NCBI GenBank assembly: GCA_028023455.1
Contig: JAQFVV010012512.1
Coordinates: 1,900,413 to 1,964,412, forward strand
Origin: Epiperipatus broadwayi
Lineage: Eukaryota > Onychophora > Udeonychophora > Euonychophora > Peripatidae
Direction: 5' to 3'
Length of the DNA: 64,000 nucleotides
How positions within the stretch are numbered: position 1 is the first letter of the stretch; each line of letters starts with the position of its first letter. Of this stretch, positions 14,221 through 25,983 are shown in pieces. A model generated the notes under the pieces. That model made no database searches. It was not told where the DNA came from and was given only the letters and a program-made list of their open reading frames with translations. A program made the translations under genes and the position numbers.

Positions 14221-14429
14221 TATATATATACACACAATTTTATATATACTATTTATGCTTTCAAAGTTCAAGGAAACTTAGAAATCTTTAACATGGATCG
14301 TGTCAGGATCTCAAAGATGATTTTTGTGACATTAATTATAGATGTGATTATATAGAATTATGTATACATTTATTTTATATTTGTTTTCTTGCTATTAAAT
14401 ATTGTTTATTACAATATTTCAAATATATG

Positions 14430-14550
14430 CCTTGTGTGGTTTAGTACAGTGATAGAAGATCTGATTAAAAAATGTGAGATCTTAGTTTCGATTCCAGCAC
14501 TAGTAATTCCAACATTCAAATTTCATATGAACTCTCAAGCAAAAAAAAAA
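14430..14550 (+). mobile_element. tRNA-derived SINE (family S3) with poly(A)
   Basis: Contains an A-box-like GTGGTTTAGTACAGTGATAG (14435-14454), a potential anticodon stem GATCTGATT...GTGAGATC, and a strong B box GTTTCGATTCC (14484-14494). A ten-base A-run at 14541-14550 ends the element. A related minus-strand segment lies at 42255-42345. The open frame at 14389-14667 runs through it and is not a gene. Confidence 0.6.
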
Positions 14551-14727
14551 TCATTTGAATATTTTTATTTATTTATTTATATTGTTTTAATTACTATTTT
14601 ACTAATTATGATTGGTGTGTGTGTGGGTGTTGAATATTATTTACATTTAGGAACAAATATTGTTTGAATAATTTGTATATATATATATATATAAAACCAA
14701 AACTGCCTAACACTATACTAGCAAAAA

Positions 14728-15017
<290 letters not shown>

Positions 15018-15129
15018 ATAATTGAGAGAATATGTGTGTAAAAAACAAAAAATAGAATTCTAAAGCATTAACAGAAAACTGAAAATGTCCCAGAATTGTT
15101 CAGAGTATGACAAAAGATATTTGATGTAG

Positions 15130-15430
15130 CACAACTAACATGCATGCCAATTTTTCACACCCCAGATACAGTCTGTTAAATGGGTGCATTGGAAATGCAT
15201 ATAATAGAAGATAATGAGGTGAGAAATTTTATCACATTTTTGAACCATCGAATGTGCACTCTGAAAGCTATCAACACCAAGAACATTATTGTGGTATAAT
15301 GCTCTAATTAAAATTGTAGCTGCTCCTTTCAAGTCTAATTTTGCTTTGATATCACTATGTGAGAATGAATTTACATAGCATTGTGTTAAGTAATGTGGCA
15401 GTGTTGTATGACCATCTTCAGGTAGCTAGA
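15130..15430 (-). pseudogene. Unrecognised coding-looking segment
   Basis: On the minus strand the frame from about 15430 down to 15135 is open apart from stops upstream of codon 1 of the 65-codon frame at 15135-15332, and its composition is protein-like: words such as DLKGAATILIRALYHN and FQSAHSMVQKCDKIS, with mixed charge and few low-complexity runs. I do not recognise the family. It may be a fragment of a processed pseudogene or of a transposon protein. Both neighbours are non-coding. Confidence 0.3.
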
Positions 15431-16340
15431 TATCTATGGACTTTTTTCTTTCACAAGCATAATTAAAAATAACTTTATCAAAGAAAGTCTCAGGCAATGA
15501 AGTTAATCTCACAAAAAAATAATATTAAGCTAACTAGAGTTTATATGCTACTGTGTGTCAAATTATAACAGACCAGGGATAATACAACATTGATGGTATA
15601 TATCAAGTTCTTAAAAGACCCAAATGACTTGATCAGTACTGTATATCTATTTATATTTGCTGCAACAATATTGTAGAACATTTTTGCCTTGAAAAAGTTG
15701 AGTTATTATTTTATCAAACATTGACATTCTAGTCTGTAGAGATTATAAATTGTTTATCCAATCAGATTTTAGTTTTTTTAATCTATTCTATTTTTATTTT
15801 TTTCCTTGTTCTGTTAAATTATATTTTTCTCACTTTTAATAAACCAGGCTATCACTTTCCTCTCCAATGAGAATAATTTTTAGCAACCATTTTATAGCAT
15901 CTTATCTAACAGCAAATATAGCATCATATCAAATATATGTTTAATATTCAATAATGGTGCTATAAAAGTATATGTAGACAGAGAGAGTTTAAATTAGTTA
16001 GCACTTTTCATTACACTAATTTATATTATAATGGAGTGACATAAATGCTAAAAAATTCTCATTTGATAACTCTTTTGTTTCAGATAGCACATATTATGGG
16101 CAGGCATTTATGATAGAATAAACAAGTGTATAGAAAGACAAAATAACATAATTATCAAATGTCATGTAATGGGATGAATATGATTATGAAATTATTACAG
16201 TAAAACAACAGGAAATTAATTTTATCTGCCTATTTCTATGTACTCTCTAATCTACTCTCACTATTCCATGGAATTCAAACTCAAGAAGAATATACATGAG
16301 TTCTAGTTCATGGGTATAATTATATCTTCCTTGCATACCA
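15431..16340. other. No recognisable feature
   Basis: AT-rich non-coding sequence; may include eroded upstream parts of the preceding coding-looking segment. Confidence 0.35.
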
Positions 16341-18470
16341 ATTTTATATATATATTGTACCAGTCGAAAAACCAACCACCTAAACTGCAAGTTGAATCCA
16401 AACTCAGCTGAACCAAACTGAATTTAAACCCAACTCACCAGCTCAGATTAGTAGAAATATAAATCAATGGCACATGACTATGCGCCAAGGAACTAGCTCA
16501 ATGGTTGGTGAGGATTAGAGACCCCTGAACTGACACTAATATCGGATAATTAATTAACTTAAGATACTTTTTAAATCGAATCATATGTATATGTTCGGGT
16601 TGCCAACACAGATAGCGAGCCTTAACATTAAATAATTATTGAATAAGAGAAATTAAGAAACTAAGAAACCAAGTGTATTTATAAAATATTTAATAATAAT
16701 AGTTTGTTTGGTTTGAATTTTAAATAATGGGTATTTTAATTAATTCTAGTTCTTAAACAAAGTTTATAATTATAATCAGAGTGGTGGTCCTTATTATATG
16801 CCTATGAGTATTATGCAATATTTTGGAATTCTATGTCTATGCCCCCAACAAGAAATAAAAGGCAGATAAAGGTATTCATTAGTAAAGGAAATTATTACTG
16901 TAATTTTTTACGAAAGAATGTGATATTTATTTTCACATTTGCAAATCCATTCATGAAGAGCAAGATACATATTTTAGGGCATAACTTTAATCTTTATAGG
17001 AAAACTTATTTAATTTGAGATAACTGAGAATTTGTTCGACTTTAATTGAAATCACTTCATAACGAATTACGAGCATCAGAGCGGGCTTTACCAGAACAGA
17101 GAGGCAACAGTGCTGACGAATTATGAGCTATAAAATACAATTGAAAGACGATAGCTGTTTGATAATCGAAGTCCCATGGTGGCTTACATCTGACAAGTCT
17201 TATGCCCTTTAGGTAGATGTGGAACATGGAACACCAGGCCAAGTCATAACTACGAGCCTTTGGTGTTCCAAAGATAACATGAACAGGAGAGGAAGTGCTT
17301 TCTTCCTCGATAATTTAAAATACCAGAAATATTATCATCAACAAGAATGTGAAACAAATGATAGCCCTATGCCAGCAATGTTGAAGATGATGACTTGATA
17401 GTCACCGTTTGGAAAATAAAACCCAATTATAGAATGCTATATGTGATGACTTGATCAAATGAATTAAAGTCAAACAAGTTTTTAACTAACATTATTTTAA
17501 AGTATTTGTAAATCATATTAATTATGCCCCAATCATCGTGCCCTTCCTGAATCTTAATAGAAAATAACAAAGTTGAATTAGAATATATTTATTTGATTCC
17601 TTTATCGGCCCTTTTGCAAAAAACATTTTAAGATTATATATGAATAAATATCCATTGGTGAATACGAGAAAATAGCTGAGGCATAGATTAGAAGCGGAGC
17701 TAATAATTTATTATTAGCCAATTATAAAAATAGCAAACATTAATAATTTCCTTCGACTTGATGATTGATAAAACTGTATTAATCTAGTTCTAATGGGTGA
17801 GAATTAACTATCAGAATTAAGTTTATATTACTTGTGTAAGGCAAAGAAAATGAAAGAGGTCATCGAGTCGAAGGATTATTGGCATATAATTAAAAATAAC
17901 AACATTAATAAATTTACTCAATAAATATACATAATAAAATAAATGAACCGCCACGTAAGAAAGGAAAGTTAAAGACTAGAGGTTGAGAGTATTACTATGA
18001 AAGTTAAAATAGCATAAATAAAAGGTTTTACACAGAGTATTATTTCATTATAAATGAGAAGAGCTCTTAAAGGGAGTGTAAAGTTCGGAACTGGCCAGAA
18101 AGTTTAAGGTTCATTATAGAAATATATTACCAATTTCTTCTGGACTGGGCTCCTTAGGTTACACGTCCGAGTTGGTAAAATGTACGCACCATTTGATTGA
18201 TTACTTGAACAGCATTTTATTTGATTTTGGCAGCCTGATTTGTCCAGAAAGAATTTAGCAGCTTCATTGAAGATTCTCAAAGGGCTTCAGGAACTGTAGC
18301 CAGATTCCTGATGTTCTAGCCCTTCACCATAATCAAAACACTATTTAAAACGCACCGAGTTTACTGCACTTCTCTACAACAAAGATGGCTTCCCCCTCTC
18401 CAAACTTTTCAGAGCTATATATACTGTTCTCTGATGCCTTCAGGCTAGTGCTTTTTTTTATTATAGTTTT
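16341..18470. other. Richer-GC island of unknown nature
   Basis: Base composition is visibly less AT-rich than the flanks, most clearly at 16370-16540, 17050-17290 and 18060-18420. At 16490-16510 the word TAGCTCAATGGTTGG resembles a tRNA A box but no B box follows. An inverted repeat of about 21 bp lies at 17746-17768 and 17861-17881. Frames are short (61 codons at 16833-17018 and 17057-17242) and unrecognised. It could be a younger mobile element or old functional DNA. Confidence 0.35.
17746..17881. repeat. Short inverted repeat pair
   Basis: AATAATTTCCTTCGACTTGA at 17746-17765 pairs with the complement of the segment ending GAGTCGAAGGATTATT at 17881, separated by about 90 bp. The size would fit a tiny MITE; no target duplication was found. 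Confidence 0.45.
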
Positions 18471-19084
18471 TTTTAGATACATTCCTTCAATAAGGCTTTC
18501 AAACTCATTAACTTGAATTCATTTTTTAATTAGAAAATGAATTCTTAAAATCAGGAAATGATTTTAATTAGGAAATCCTTATCTTTTTTTCTAATTAATA
18601 AAACTTTAACTATTGTTTTTGGAAAAAGAAAATCTGAAAACTTATCGAAAGAATGTAGCTTTTAATCAATAAAACTTTAACAAATTATTTAAAAATAAAA
18701 TCAAATATTCCCAACGCAATGAAACTTTTAAACAATTATATATATTTAAATATTTACAAATATATATGCACAATCCATGCAGTTATAATATATAAATTCA
18801 TGAATAATTCTATCATGAATTTTTATTAATAGAATTGATCAATTTAAATCTGAAACTAATTAATTTTAATACGCATTTATGAAATAAGTTATTCTTTATG
18901 GAAATTAGCGTGGATTGAACGTATAAAGTCCCACTGCATCGGAAATTTAAGGTTAGTACTAGGGTTTGAAGTGGGCTTATGGCTAGATGTCATGAAGCTA
19001 GGATCAAACTCAGATCCGATTGTTTCAATATAGTATGTTGAGATGTGATGAATTGAGAAATAAATAAACAATCATGAATATTTT
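18471..19084. other. No recognisable feature
   Basis: AT-rich DNA; only short accidental frames. Confidence 0.4.
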
Positions 19085-19190
19085 GTCAGGCATTGGTGGT
19101 CGAGAGGTCAGCGACAGCTACTTTACAAGCAGTTGTCCCAGGACAGTGGGTTCGCTTCCTGGCTGATGCTATGACATATGAGAAAAAAAA
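19085..19190 (+). mobile_element. tRNA-derived SINE (family S1)
   Basis: Starts with GTC; acceptor GCATTGG (19090-19096) pairs with CTGATGC near 19163-19169. The D stem is intact, GTCG (19099-19102) with CGAC (19112-19115). The anticodon loop TTTACAA gives anticodon UAC. The T-arm region has a small insertion before GGGTTCGCTTCC. TATGACATATGAG and an A-run follow. Confidence 0.8.
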
Positions 19191-20939
19191 CTAATGTTTA
19201 ATAAGTTTAATAAGGTAATATCAATAACAAACTGTATATGTAATTCAATTTAACATAATATGAATTATATAATCATAAAAAAAATGAAAATGGAATAAGT
19301 TGATCATATTTTGTTTTTACATTTCTATTATATAGTAAGCTATATAATGTATGTGTATATATATATTTATGAAGCATAATCATTCATTATTTGAATGTAT
19401 TAATTCATTATTTTAACATAAAACAAATTTGGCTCTTCATTCAAATAATGACCTATGTATTATAGTTGACTTTCCTATCCTCATGATATAATACTGCAAA
19501 GACATAAATTATGAATATTATCTTTTATCTTAAGGTCTATTCTTGATGATATTATAATATCATATAGTAGATCACTTTTACAGAAATATTAATCATTCAT
19601 TCTGAATATAATTTTTTTAAAATAAATATATGTTAATTACACCAAACAATTGTAATAGAAAATTATAATTGTAGTAGTGTGGGTATCTAAAGTAATAAGT
19701 TTTACCCTTTTTAATCTGTAGGTAGTCACAGTAGTTGTTAAGTTAATTTGGGGTTCTTGTTTTTATGTTTTATTAATAATGGAAAATTATCACTAATGTT
19801 AACTTATAGTTAAGTGAAGATTGTCCTATTATCAAAAGAAAAAACAAAAAAAATATACAAAAAAAATCATATATATGTGATGTTGACCTTGTGTAGTCCA
19901 GTCTAAGATTAATTTTGAAACAATTTATATTGTCTAATGCAATAAATATTCATTTTAGGATTCTTTCTTTTTTTCTTTCCAAAATAGATTATTCCATGTT
20001 TGAATGCTGTTCGAATTTCTGAATGGCGATTCTATTCTTTCATTTACGATATTAATTTTCTCCTAAGGATTTCCATTGGTTTGTAGAAACTCATTCTGAT
20101 TTGATGTTTATCACCAACAAGTAACGATTGCTTTTTTTTAAAATCAGATTCGACATTATAGTAATGTGGTCAACATTCCATGTCTACAATGTTTCTTTCC
20201 TTCTAGCTGATCATAGTTCGTAACCATGTTAAAGTTTATTTGAAGTTATTAGTTCTATTGAAACTTAATAATGTAGTTTTAATTTTCACAATCCTCTAAA
20301 TGATGATGAAGTGATTGATTACTTTTATAGTTCAGCTTCAATAGGATTACAAAAGAGATTTTTGATATTTGTAAAGTATATTATATCTATTCATAATTAT
20401 AATCATAGCTTGTTTTGTTTATTCTCCAAAATTATTTTCTTTTTGGAGATATGATATTTTACTGATTGCTGTTGAATGTTTTTAAGTGATGGATTCAAAC
20501 TTACATTTCACTCCGAACATATTGACCAATCAGTGTTATGCTTAAATCTCCCTTTTGTTTTTTAGAAGATAAAAAAATGTTTTATTTTTCTCTTTCTGTT
20601 AACTTTCTATATATCTTGTCGATTTAAGTTCACAATTTTTTTTTGTTTCAATTATGATGTCATTTTTATTATCTGTATATTTAATGAATGGATGATGAAT
20701 GACAATTAAAATTTAATAGAGATTTCTTTATTTTGATAATTTTGAGAATTCTATTTGTTTTTATCATGTGATTATCTATCTACATATCAGTATAGTTAAG
20801 AATCATTAAAGTTATAATTTTTAAATGACAAATTTGTATGCAATTATTAATATATAAAATTAATAATATTTTTTTTAATGATTAGTATTAATAATGCTAT
20901 TCAAGGTAGATGTGAATGTTGCATTTTTAAATATAATAG
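19191..20939. other. No recognisable feature
   Basis: AT-rich; a GCTGATCATAGTTCG word near 20208 could be an eroded LINE endonuclease remnant but is too weak to call. Confidence 0.35.
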
Positions 20940-21460
20940 TAAGGAGTTTGATGTATCCTCACAAGGCATATTAAAAAAAGAATATATTTATTGTCACAAT
21001 TTTATGTGTTATTAACCATTTCAGATCATCAAGTGATGTTTATTCTAATTTTGGAGTTATTGTAAATACTTTGGAATATGAAATAGTATTCATAATTTTT
21101 TATTATTTAAGGAATGTGATAAGTGGTTTCTTACTATAAAAATATTACATGAATTTAAACATATATTTTGATAGCATTTTGTATTAACATTATTATTTTA
21201 TTACATATTTTAACAATAGGTTTAGTTGAATAAATACATGATATTTTTATGTGTGTGAGTATATCCACATGCATATTTAAATTGTTTTAAATTTAAGAAC
21301 ACATACATTTAATATTGTATTGTTATTAAAGATATTTAAAAATGTAATAATCTTTTTGTTAAAACAAACAAATGTATTTAAGCATAAATTGTAAAATCAT
21401 TGTCAATATTTTTATTTTAAAATATTTTTTTTTTAATTTAAAGAAAACAATTTGTTCATG
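20940..21460 (+). repeat. Dispersed repeat R2, copy 2
   Basis: Direct copy of 8325-8870, with the ATCATCAAGTGATGTTTAT word at about 21027-21045 and the ATATTTTGATAG word at about 21163-21175. Not preceded by a SINE here. Confidence 0.6.
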
Positions 21461-22575
21461 TTTATAAAACTCTAATTAAAGTGAAATAATCACTCAATAG
21501 ATTAAAAGAGATAAATTTGAGATGATCATTAGATCCTATATCTAGGTCAATGATTTAAATATTACATCAGTAAGAAAATTATATAAATTACCTGTGATTT
21601 AATTTAAAACTCTATGTATATCCCTATCACTTTAGCTGGTGTATTGCCTTTTGCAGTAAATGTATTTTAAAATGTAATATATTTTTTTAAAATCTTTAAT
21701 GTAAATTGCAGCATGATAAGCTAAGTAAGAAATAATGTTTACTCCAAAAGACAATTCGCCTTTTGTGAGGTTACCCTATTTTAACAACTGAAAAAAAATG
21801 AATATGATTTAAGCACATTCTAAAAAATATAATATGCATGTAAAGTTTTGCTATATGGAGTGATATGCATGTATGTGCCAATAAATAATTTGCCATAGTT
21901 ATAACCGAATGGATAATGATTTGGATTCAATAAATAACAGTTTAATCATTTTAAGATGGATAAAACAATGCTTATTATTTTGTGTTGTCATATTATAGTT
22001 AAAAGAAGTAGAATATTTTATAGTAAACTGTTTCAGGCTATTGAACATATTAATCAATATCTTATTTATTTTGTAAATAAAATTATTGTTTATTTATGAA
22101 ACTCGAGTTAGCACTTTTATTTGAGTTAGTAGATACATGATGTGACAATAATAATTCAAAGACTATGCGATTATAAACATTTGAAATTTAACAAAACAAT
22201 ATAGATTTTATTACTTTATTAATACCCAGTAATTATCAACTGTGAACCTAATGTTTTCATAACCATCAATTGGTATTATTCAAACATAAAGAGCTAGTTG
22301 ACAAGTTATTGATACAAACTTTATATATAATCATCAAATTTAAATAATTTTATTCATCCTTTAACACTATTATAAATTTTATTACATAATAAAAGTGTTA
22401 TTTTGTGAATTAATACTAATATAAACTATTGCCTAATATATTCATTATGAATTTTCAAGTGAATTATTTTGCATATTATAATTTTTATGTTCATTTGGAG
22501 TATTGTGTTTAATAAATAAATATTATTAATACATTTTTCAACTTTATTCTAATATAGATTTTTGCATTACATTAC
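21461..22575. other. No recognisable feature
   Basis: AT-rich DNA without readable genes or recurring words. Confidence 0.4.
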
Positions 22576-22588
22576 TAATAGGGCTTAA
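22576..22588 (+). repeat. Target-site duplication, left copy
   Basis: TAATAGGGCTTAA here is repeated exactly at 23035-23047, immediately flanking the fold-back element. A 13-bp duplication is typical of retroposon insertion by target-primed reverse transcription and longer than usual for cut-and-paste transposons. Confidence 0.8.
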
Positions 22589-23034
22589 TAGTAATAGTAA
22601 CAAGTCAGAAGTCACATGACTTATATATAGCTTGCACTTACTAATATGTAAAGTTAAGAGCGTGCTAATAGCTCTAAACAAGCTTTTTTTTTTTTATTTA
22701 TGATAAATGCTACTACAAGAGAAGGCATTCAAATCATGGAGTATCTGAATTAAGTTCAGGCCCATATGATTTTTTCAGTTGGAGAGCTGACTTTAAAGAC
22801 ATGTAGATGTCTAAAAGTTTCAGATCTTCTTCTAACAATTATCTTTTAGATAAATGCTTTGCTTGAGTTGGTTTTTTAGATCCAATGTCCCAACTCCTCA
22901 CTGAAGAGACCCATAGGTCGAAACCGGTCTGGGGATGGGGACCATGATTTGAATGCCTTCTCTTGTAGTAGCATTTATCATAAATAAAAAAAAAAAAGCT
23001 TGTTTAGAGCTATTAGCACGCTCTTAACTTTACA
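22589..23034 (+). mobile_element. Fold-back element H1 with hammerhead ribozyme
   Basis: The element is 446 bp between 13-bp direct repeats. Its arms, 22645-22739 and 22942-23036, are about 95 bp and nearly perfect inverted repeats. Between them lie a segment with CTGAATTAAGTTCAGGCCC (22746-22764) and the hammerhead at 22887-22942. The upstream and downstream words recur in the relatives at 33.0, 37.6, 38.2, 41.5 and 61.4 kb, so the structure is one plus-oriented unit preceded by an inverted piece of its own downstream end. There is no protein. The closest known architecture is the terminal repeat of Penelope-like elements, or an animal retrozyme; which of these it is remains open. Confidence 0.8.
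22887..22942 (+). ncRNA. Type I hammerhead ribozyme (HHR-1), canonical core
   Basis: Ordered parts: helix I strand GTCCC (22887-22891), internal loop AAC, TCCTCA (22895-22900); core CTGAAGA (22901-22907), matching CUGANGA; helix II GACC, loop CATA, GGTC (22908-22919) with the expected G-C closing pair; core GAAA (22920-22923); helix III as the palindrome ACCGGT (22923-22928); cleavage-site C at 22929; helix I return strand TGGGGA, TG, GGGAC (22930-22942). TCCTCA pairs TGGGGA and GTCCC pairs GGGAC around an asymmetric loop, as in fast natural hammerheads. Helix III is very short, so cleavage may favour dimeric RNA. Predicted cut after 22929. Confidence 0.85.
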
Positions 23035-23047
23035 TAATAGGGCTTAA
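23035..23047 (+). repeat. Target-site duplication, right copy
   Basis: Exact repeat of 22576-22588. It overlaps the last two bases of the nominal right arm, so the element ends at 23034. Confidence 0.8.
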
Positions 23048-23239
23048 ATAAAATTATTCCTTAAATTTCTTTCATTACAGATTTGGCTTGCTCAATTTGT
23101 GTGGTTTTATTAATTTCAATTGATCCATTTATTTATTTTTATGTATTTATTTACAGATTAGTTGAACCCAAAAGATTTGGGGCATCCATCTATAAGACAT
23201 TTAATTTATACCATCATAATATATATATATTTTAATGGT

Positions 23240-25243
23240 GGGGGAGAGAAACCTTGAATGTATCTGCACTACACGGGCGCCATCTAGGCGTTTGAACCTA
23301 GAAAAATTTATATAGTAGGCAGATACGTAAGTTAAGATTCAAAAAATTTTTTTATATATATTATTCTGACCGTTTTCCCAATGTCACTAGCTCATAGAGT
23401 AGCAGAGATTTAAACATTTTTATAAGTTTTAATAGATTTGGATTCTCAAAATATATATTAAATATTTAGAACAATAAAATAAAAGAAGTCACTGCCAGTA
23501 ATTAACACACAAATAAATTTTTATTAACGCACATTTAAAATTTGAGGAATAAATTTATTCTTAGATTTTAACATTAATTTTTTTAAAATTTAAATTACTA
23601 TTTTAAATAGACCACACAGATGGATATTTAAATTATATTTTACTTTAGCATGTCGAGCATAGATAGTCTACATAGATTTTTTTTTCACTTAAAAACTTAT
23701 CAAAACATTCATTCAATCTCAGACTAAAAGTTCGTAGCCAACCCAATGCCTGCTTCCATATATATAGTCGCAATCAATGTAATATGAAGATTCTAGCATA
23801 AAACCACGCCGACAGGAATGTGCATCTGACAGCGTGATATTATTTGAAGGAAATGATCCATGTCCAGAACAGGAAAGTACATCTGCCTGACTAAGGAATC
23901 ATGTATATAATTATTTTTAAAGAGTGCTATGTATGGGGAAGAGTGGTCTTTCTGCCATCTTATAAATCCCTGTCCATAGAGCTAGAAGGGGTCAATGGCA
24001 CAGGAAATACATCTGCGACCATTTCAATGATATGACTGCCTCTTTGGGGTCATGCATTCAGTTGGTCATGTTGCCCTGTATGCTAAACACACTTCACATT
24101 ACATTAATATAAACACCCATATATCCCTCCACCAACATTGCCCTAACTATGAAACAAATAGCCTGAAATTAAAATTCCTTAAATTAAACATAAACGAATT
24201 TAAACAGTTATTAATCTTTATTCATGCAGCTATCTACACCCAACTTTAATTTAATACATTTTATTTAACAGATACAAATAAATAACCTAGTTAAATACAA
24301 ACATAAATAATTAAATTTAAAAAAAAAAAGAAAATGATTGAAATAGCAACGTATATAAAAACAAATATTTATAATTGATTTAGAGTTCTATTCTTGGTCA
24401 GATAAGAGTACATTCATTTATATTACTTTTTTGGGGATTGATTACTTATTGACATTATACGGTAATTATTTAAAAGAAAGTTCAATTGGTAAAAGTTTAT
24501 ATTTTACAGATGCTGCAGATTTTGAGGTCCATCTTCGTGATCACTTATGTAGATTGTTTGTTCTTCCTTTTTAAAAATGAAGTGGCTACTTGTGATTCCT
24601 TTTTGGTCCCTAACTGTCATATGGAGGTCTCAGCTGGTTGTCCAGAAAAATAAATTTATTGCAGACTTCCACATCGTGAAAATCTGCAATATAGCTAGTT
24701 ATAACCGACATATTCATAGTCAGCTCTCAGATAACAATTATAATAATAATTTGGCTTTTATATTTTTATTAGTCTCTTATCATCCAATCTTTGGATTCAA
24801 CTGGCAAGACATCACTAATCCTCTGGTGTTTCAATTAAGGTCCGTGCTGACATTTCTGGTGATGCATTGGTCATTTAATTTCTTTGCACTCTTATCTGAC
24901 CCTTTAATTTATTTTAAATGCCTCAAAGGCCAATTTGCTTTTGAACAATCATTTAATTAATAAGACAATCATTTCCATATTCTAAGATTATAGAAATCAA
25001 CATTATTTCTATTTCCAAAAATATCAAATCTTTATATCTTTACTTTTTTTACAAAAAAAATTACTTTCAAATATTTTTATTTTTTAAAATAGTTTTTAAA
25101 GTTGTCCATCGTGCGATCTATATATACGTTAAACAGTTTTTAAATTTCAGTTTTTAGGTTAAGTTTTTTTCTTTTTAATAAATCAATTTTTATTTATGAT
25201 CCTTTTTATTTTAATTTTAAAATAATGTGATGGCATATTATAT
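23240..25243 (+). repeat. Long repeat R3, copy A
   Basis: Very similar to 25984-27974 (offset 2744 falling to 2730) and, inverted and more diverged, to 28138-30110. Landmarks: the CACTACACGGGCGCCATCTA word at 23269, GACAGGAATGTGCATCTGA at 23812, and the ATAATGTGATGGCATATT end at 25222. An open frame of 127 codons at 24577-24960 is only partly kept in copy B (85 codons) and is broken in copy C, so it is unlikely to be a gene. I do not recognise the element. Confidence 0.85.
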
Positions 25244-25630
25244 TCTGTTACATATCAGTAAACTTCCTCAAAAACAAAAACATTAAAAAAAAAAAAAATT
25301 TACTTAGTGTTAGTAATGACGTTACACAAATTGATTAACTAAATTTTTTTTTTTTTAAGGACAAAACTTTGGTTATTAATGAAAAGACATAACTTTGGTT
25401 AGTAATTACAAGAAAAAAATGCTGACTATTCTTTCCTTCTTACCCCAGCTGAGATTACATCTCCTCCCTCAAGAGTTCTCTTTTCCCTACATTTCATTAT
25501 TAACTTAGGCAAGTTAAAAAGTTGGATTTCGAATAAGACTTTTTTTTTTTTTTTTTAAAAAAAAAAAAACATTTATCTTAACTATTACGTTTTTATTCCT
25601 CGCATTTATTTCTACATATGCACAATTTTC
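25244..25630. other. Spacer between R3 copies A and B
   Basis: A- and T-runs (25285-25300, 25340-25360, 25540-25570); no gene. Confidence 0.5.
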
Positions 25631-25965
25631 TTACTGGCAGTACTTTTTACACAAAATTCAAACTATAACTTTATGTTAATACAAAACATATATCTATACT
25701 CATTTTGGAAAAAAAATATTACGGGCTTCATTTTCAAGGTACTCATGGTTTATTAAATATCAGACTATAACTATACATTAATACAAAAAATATATACTCA
25801 TTTCAAAAAAATATTACTGGCTTCATAGGGGTTTATTAAATATCGGACTATAACATTACGTTAATACACAAATATATACTCATTTTTAAAGAAAAATCTT
25901 ACTGGCATGATTTATTTTTAAGATTCTCAGGGCACTCATGGTTTATTAAAGATCATGCCATGTTG
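25631..25965 (+). repeat. Degenerate tandem repeat, about 3.5 units of 84-102 bp
   Basis: The word ACTATAAC followed by a GTTAATAC-like word and ATATATACTCATTT recurs at 25662, 25764 and 25848, and TTTATTAAAKATC recurs through 25950. Each unit also carries TTAC(T/G)GGC. The array ends just before R3 copy B. Confidence 0.75.
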
Positions 25966-25983
25966 GGAGTCCACTTTAACTGT

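Noticed and set aside
20200-20240. LINE endonuclease remnant (GCTGATCATAGTTCG word)
   Set aside because: A single short word without neighbouring conserved blocks.
24577-24960. 127-codon open frame as a host gene
   Set aside because: It lies in a long repeat; the frame is shortened in copy B and broken in copy C, with no recognised motif.
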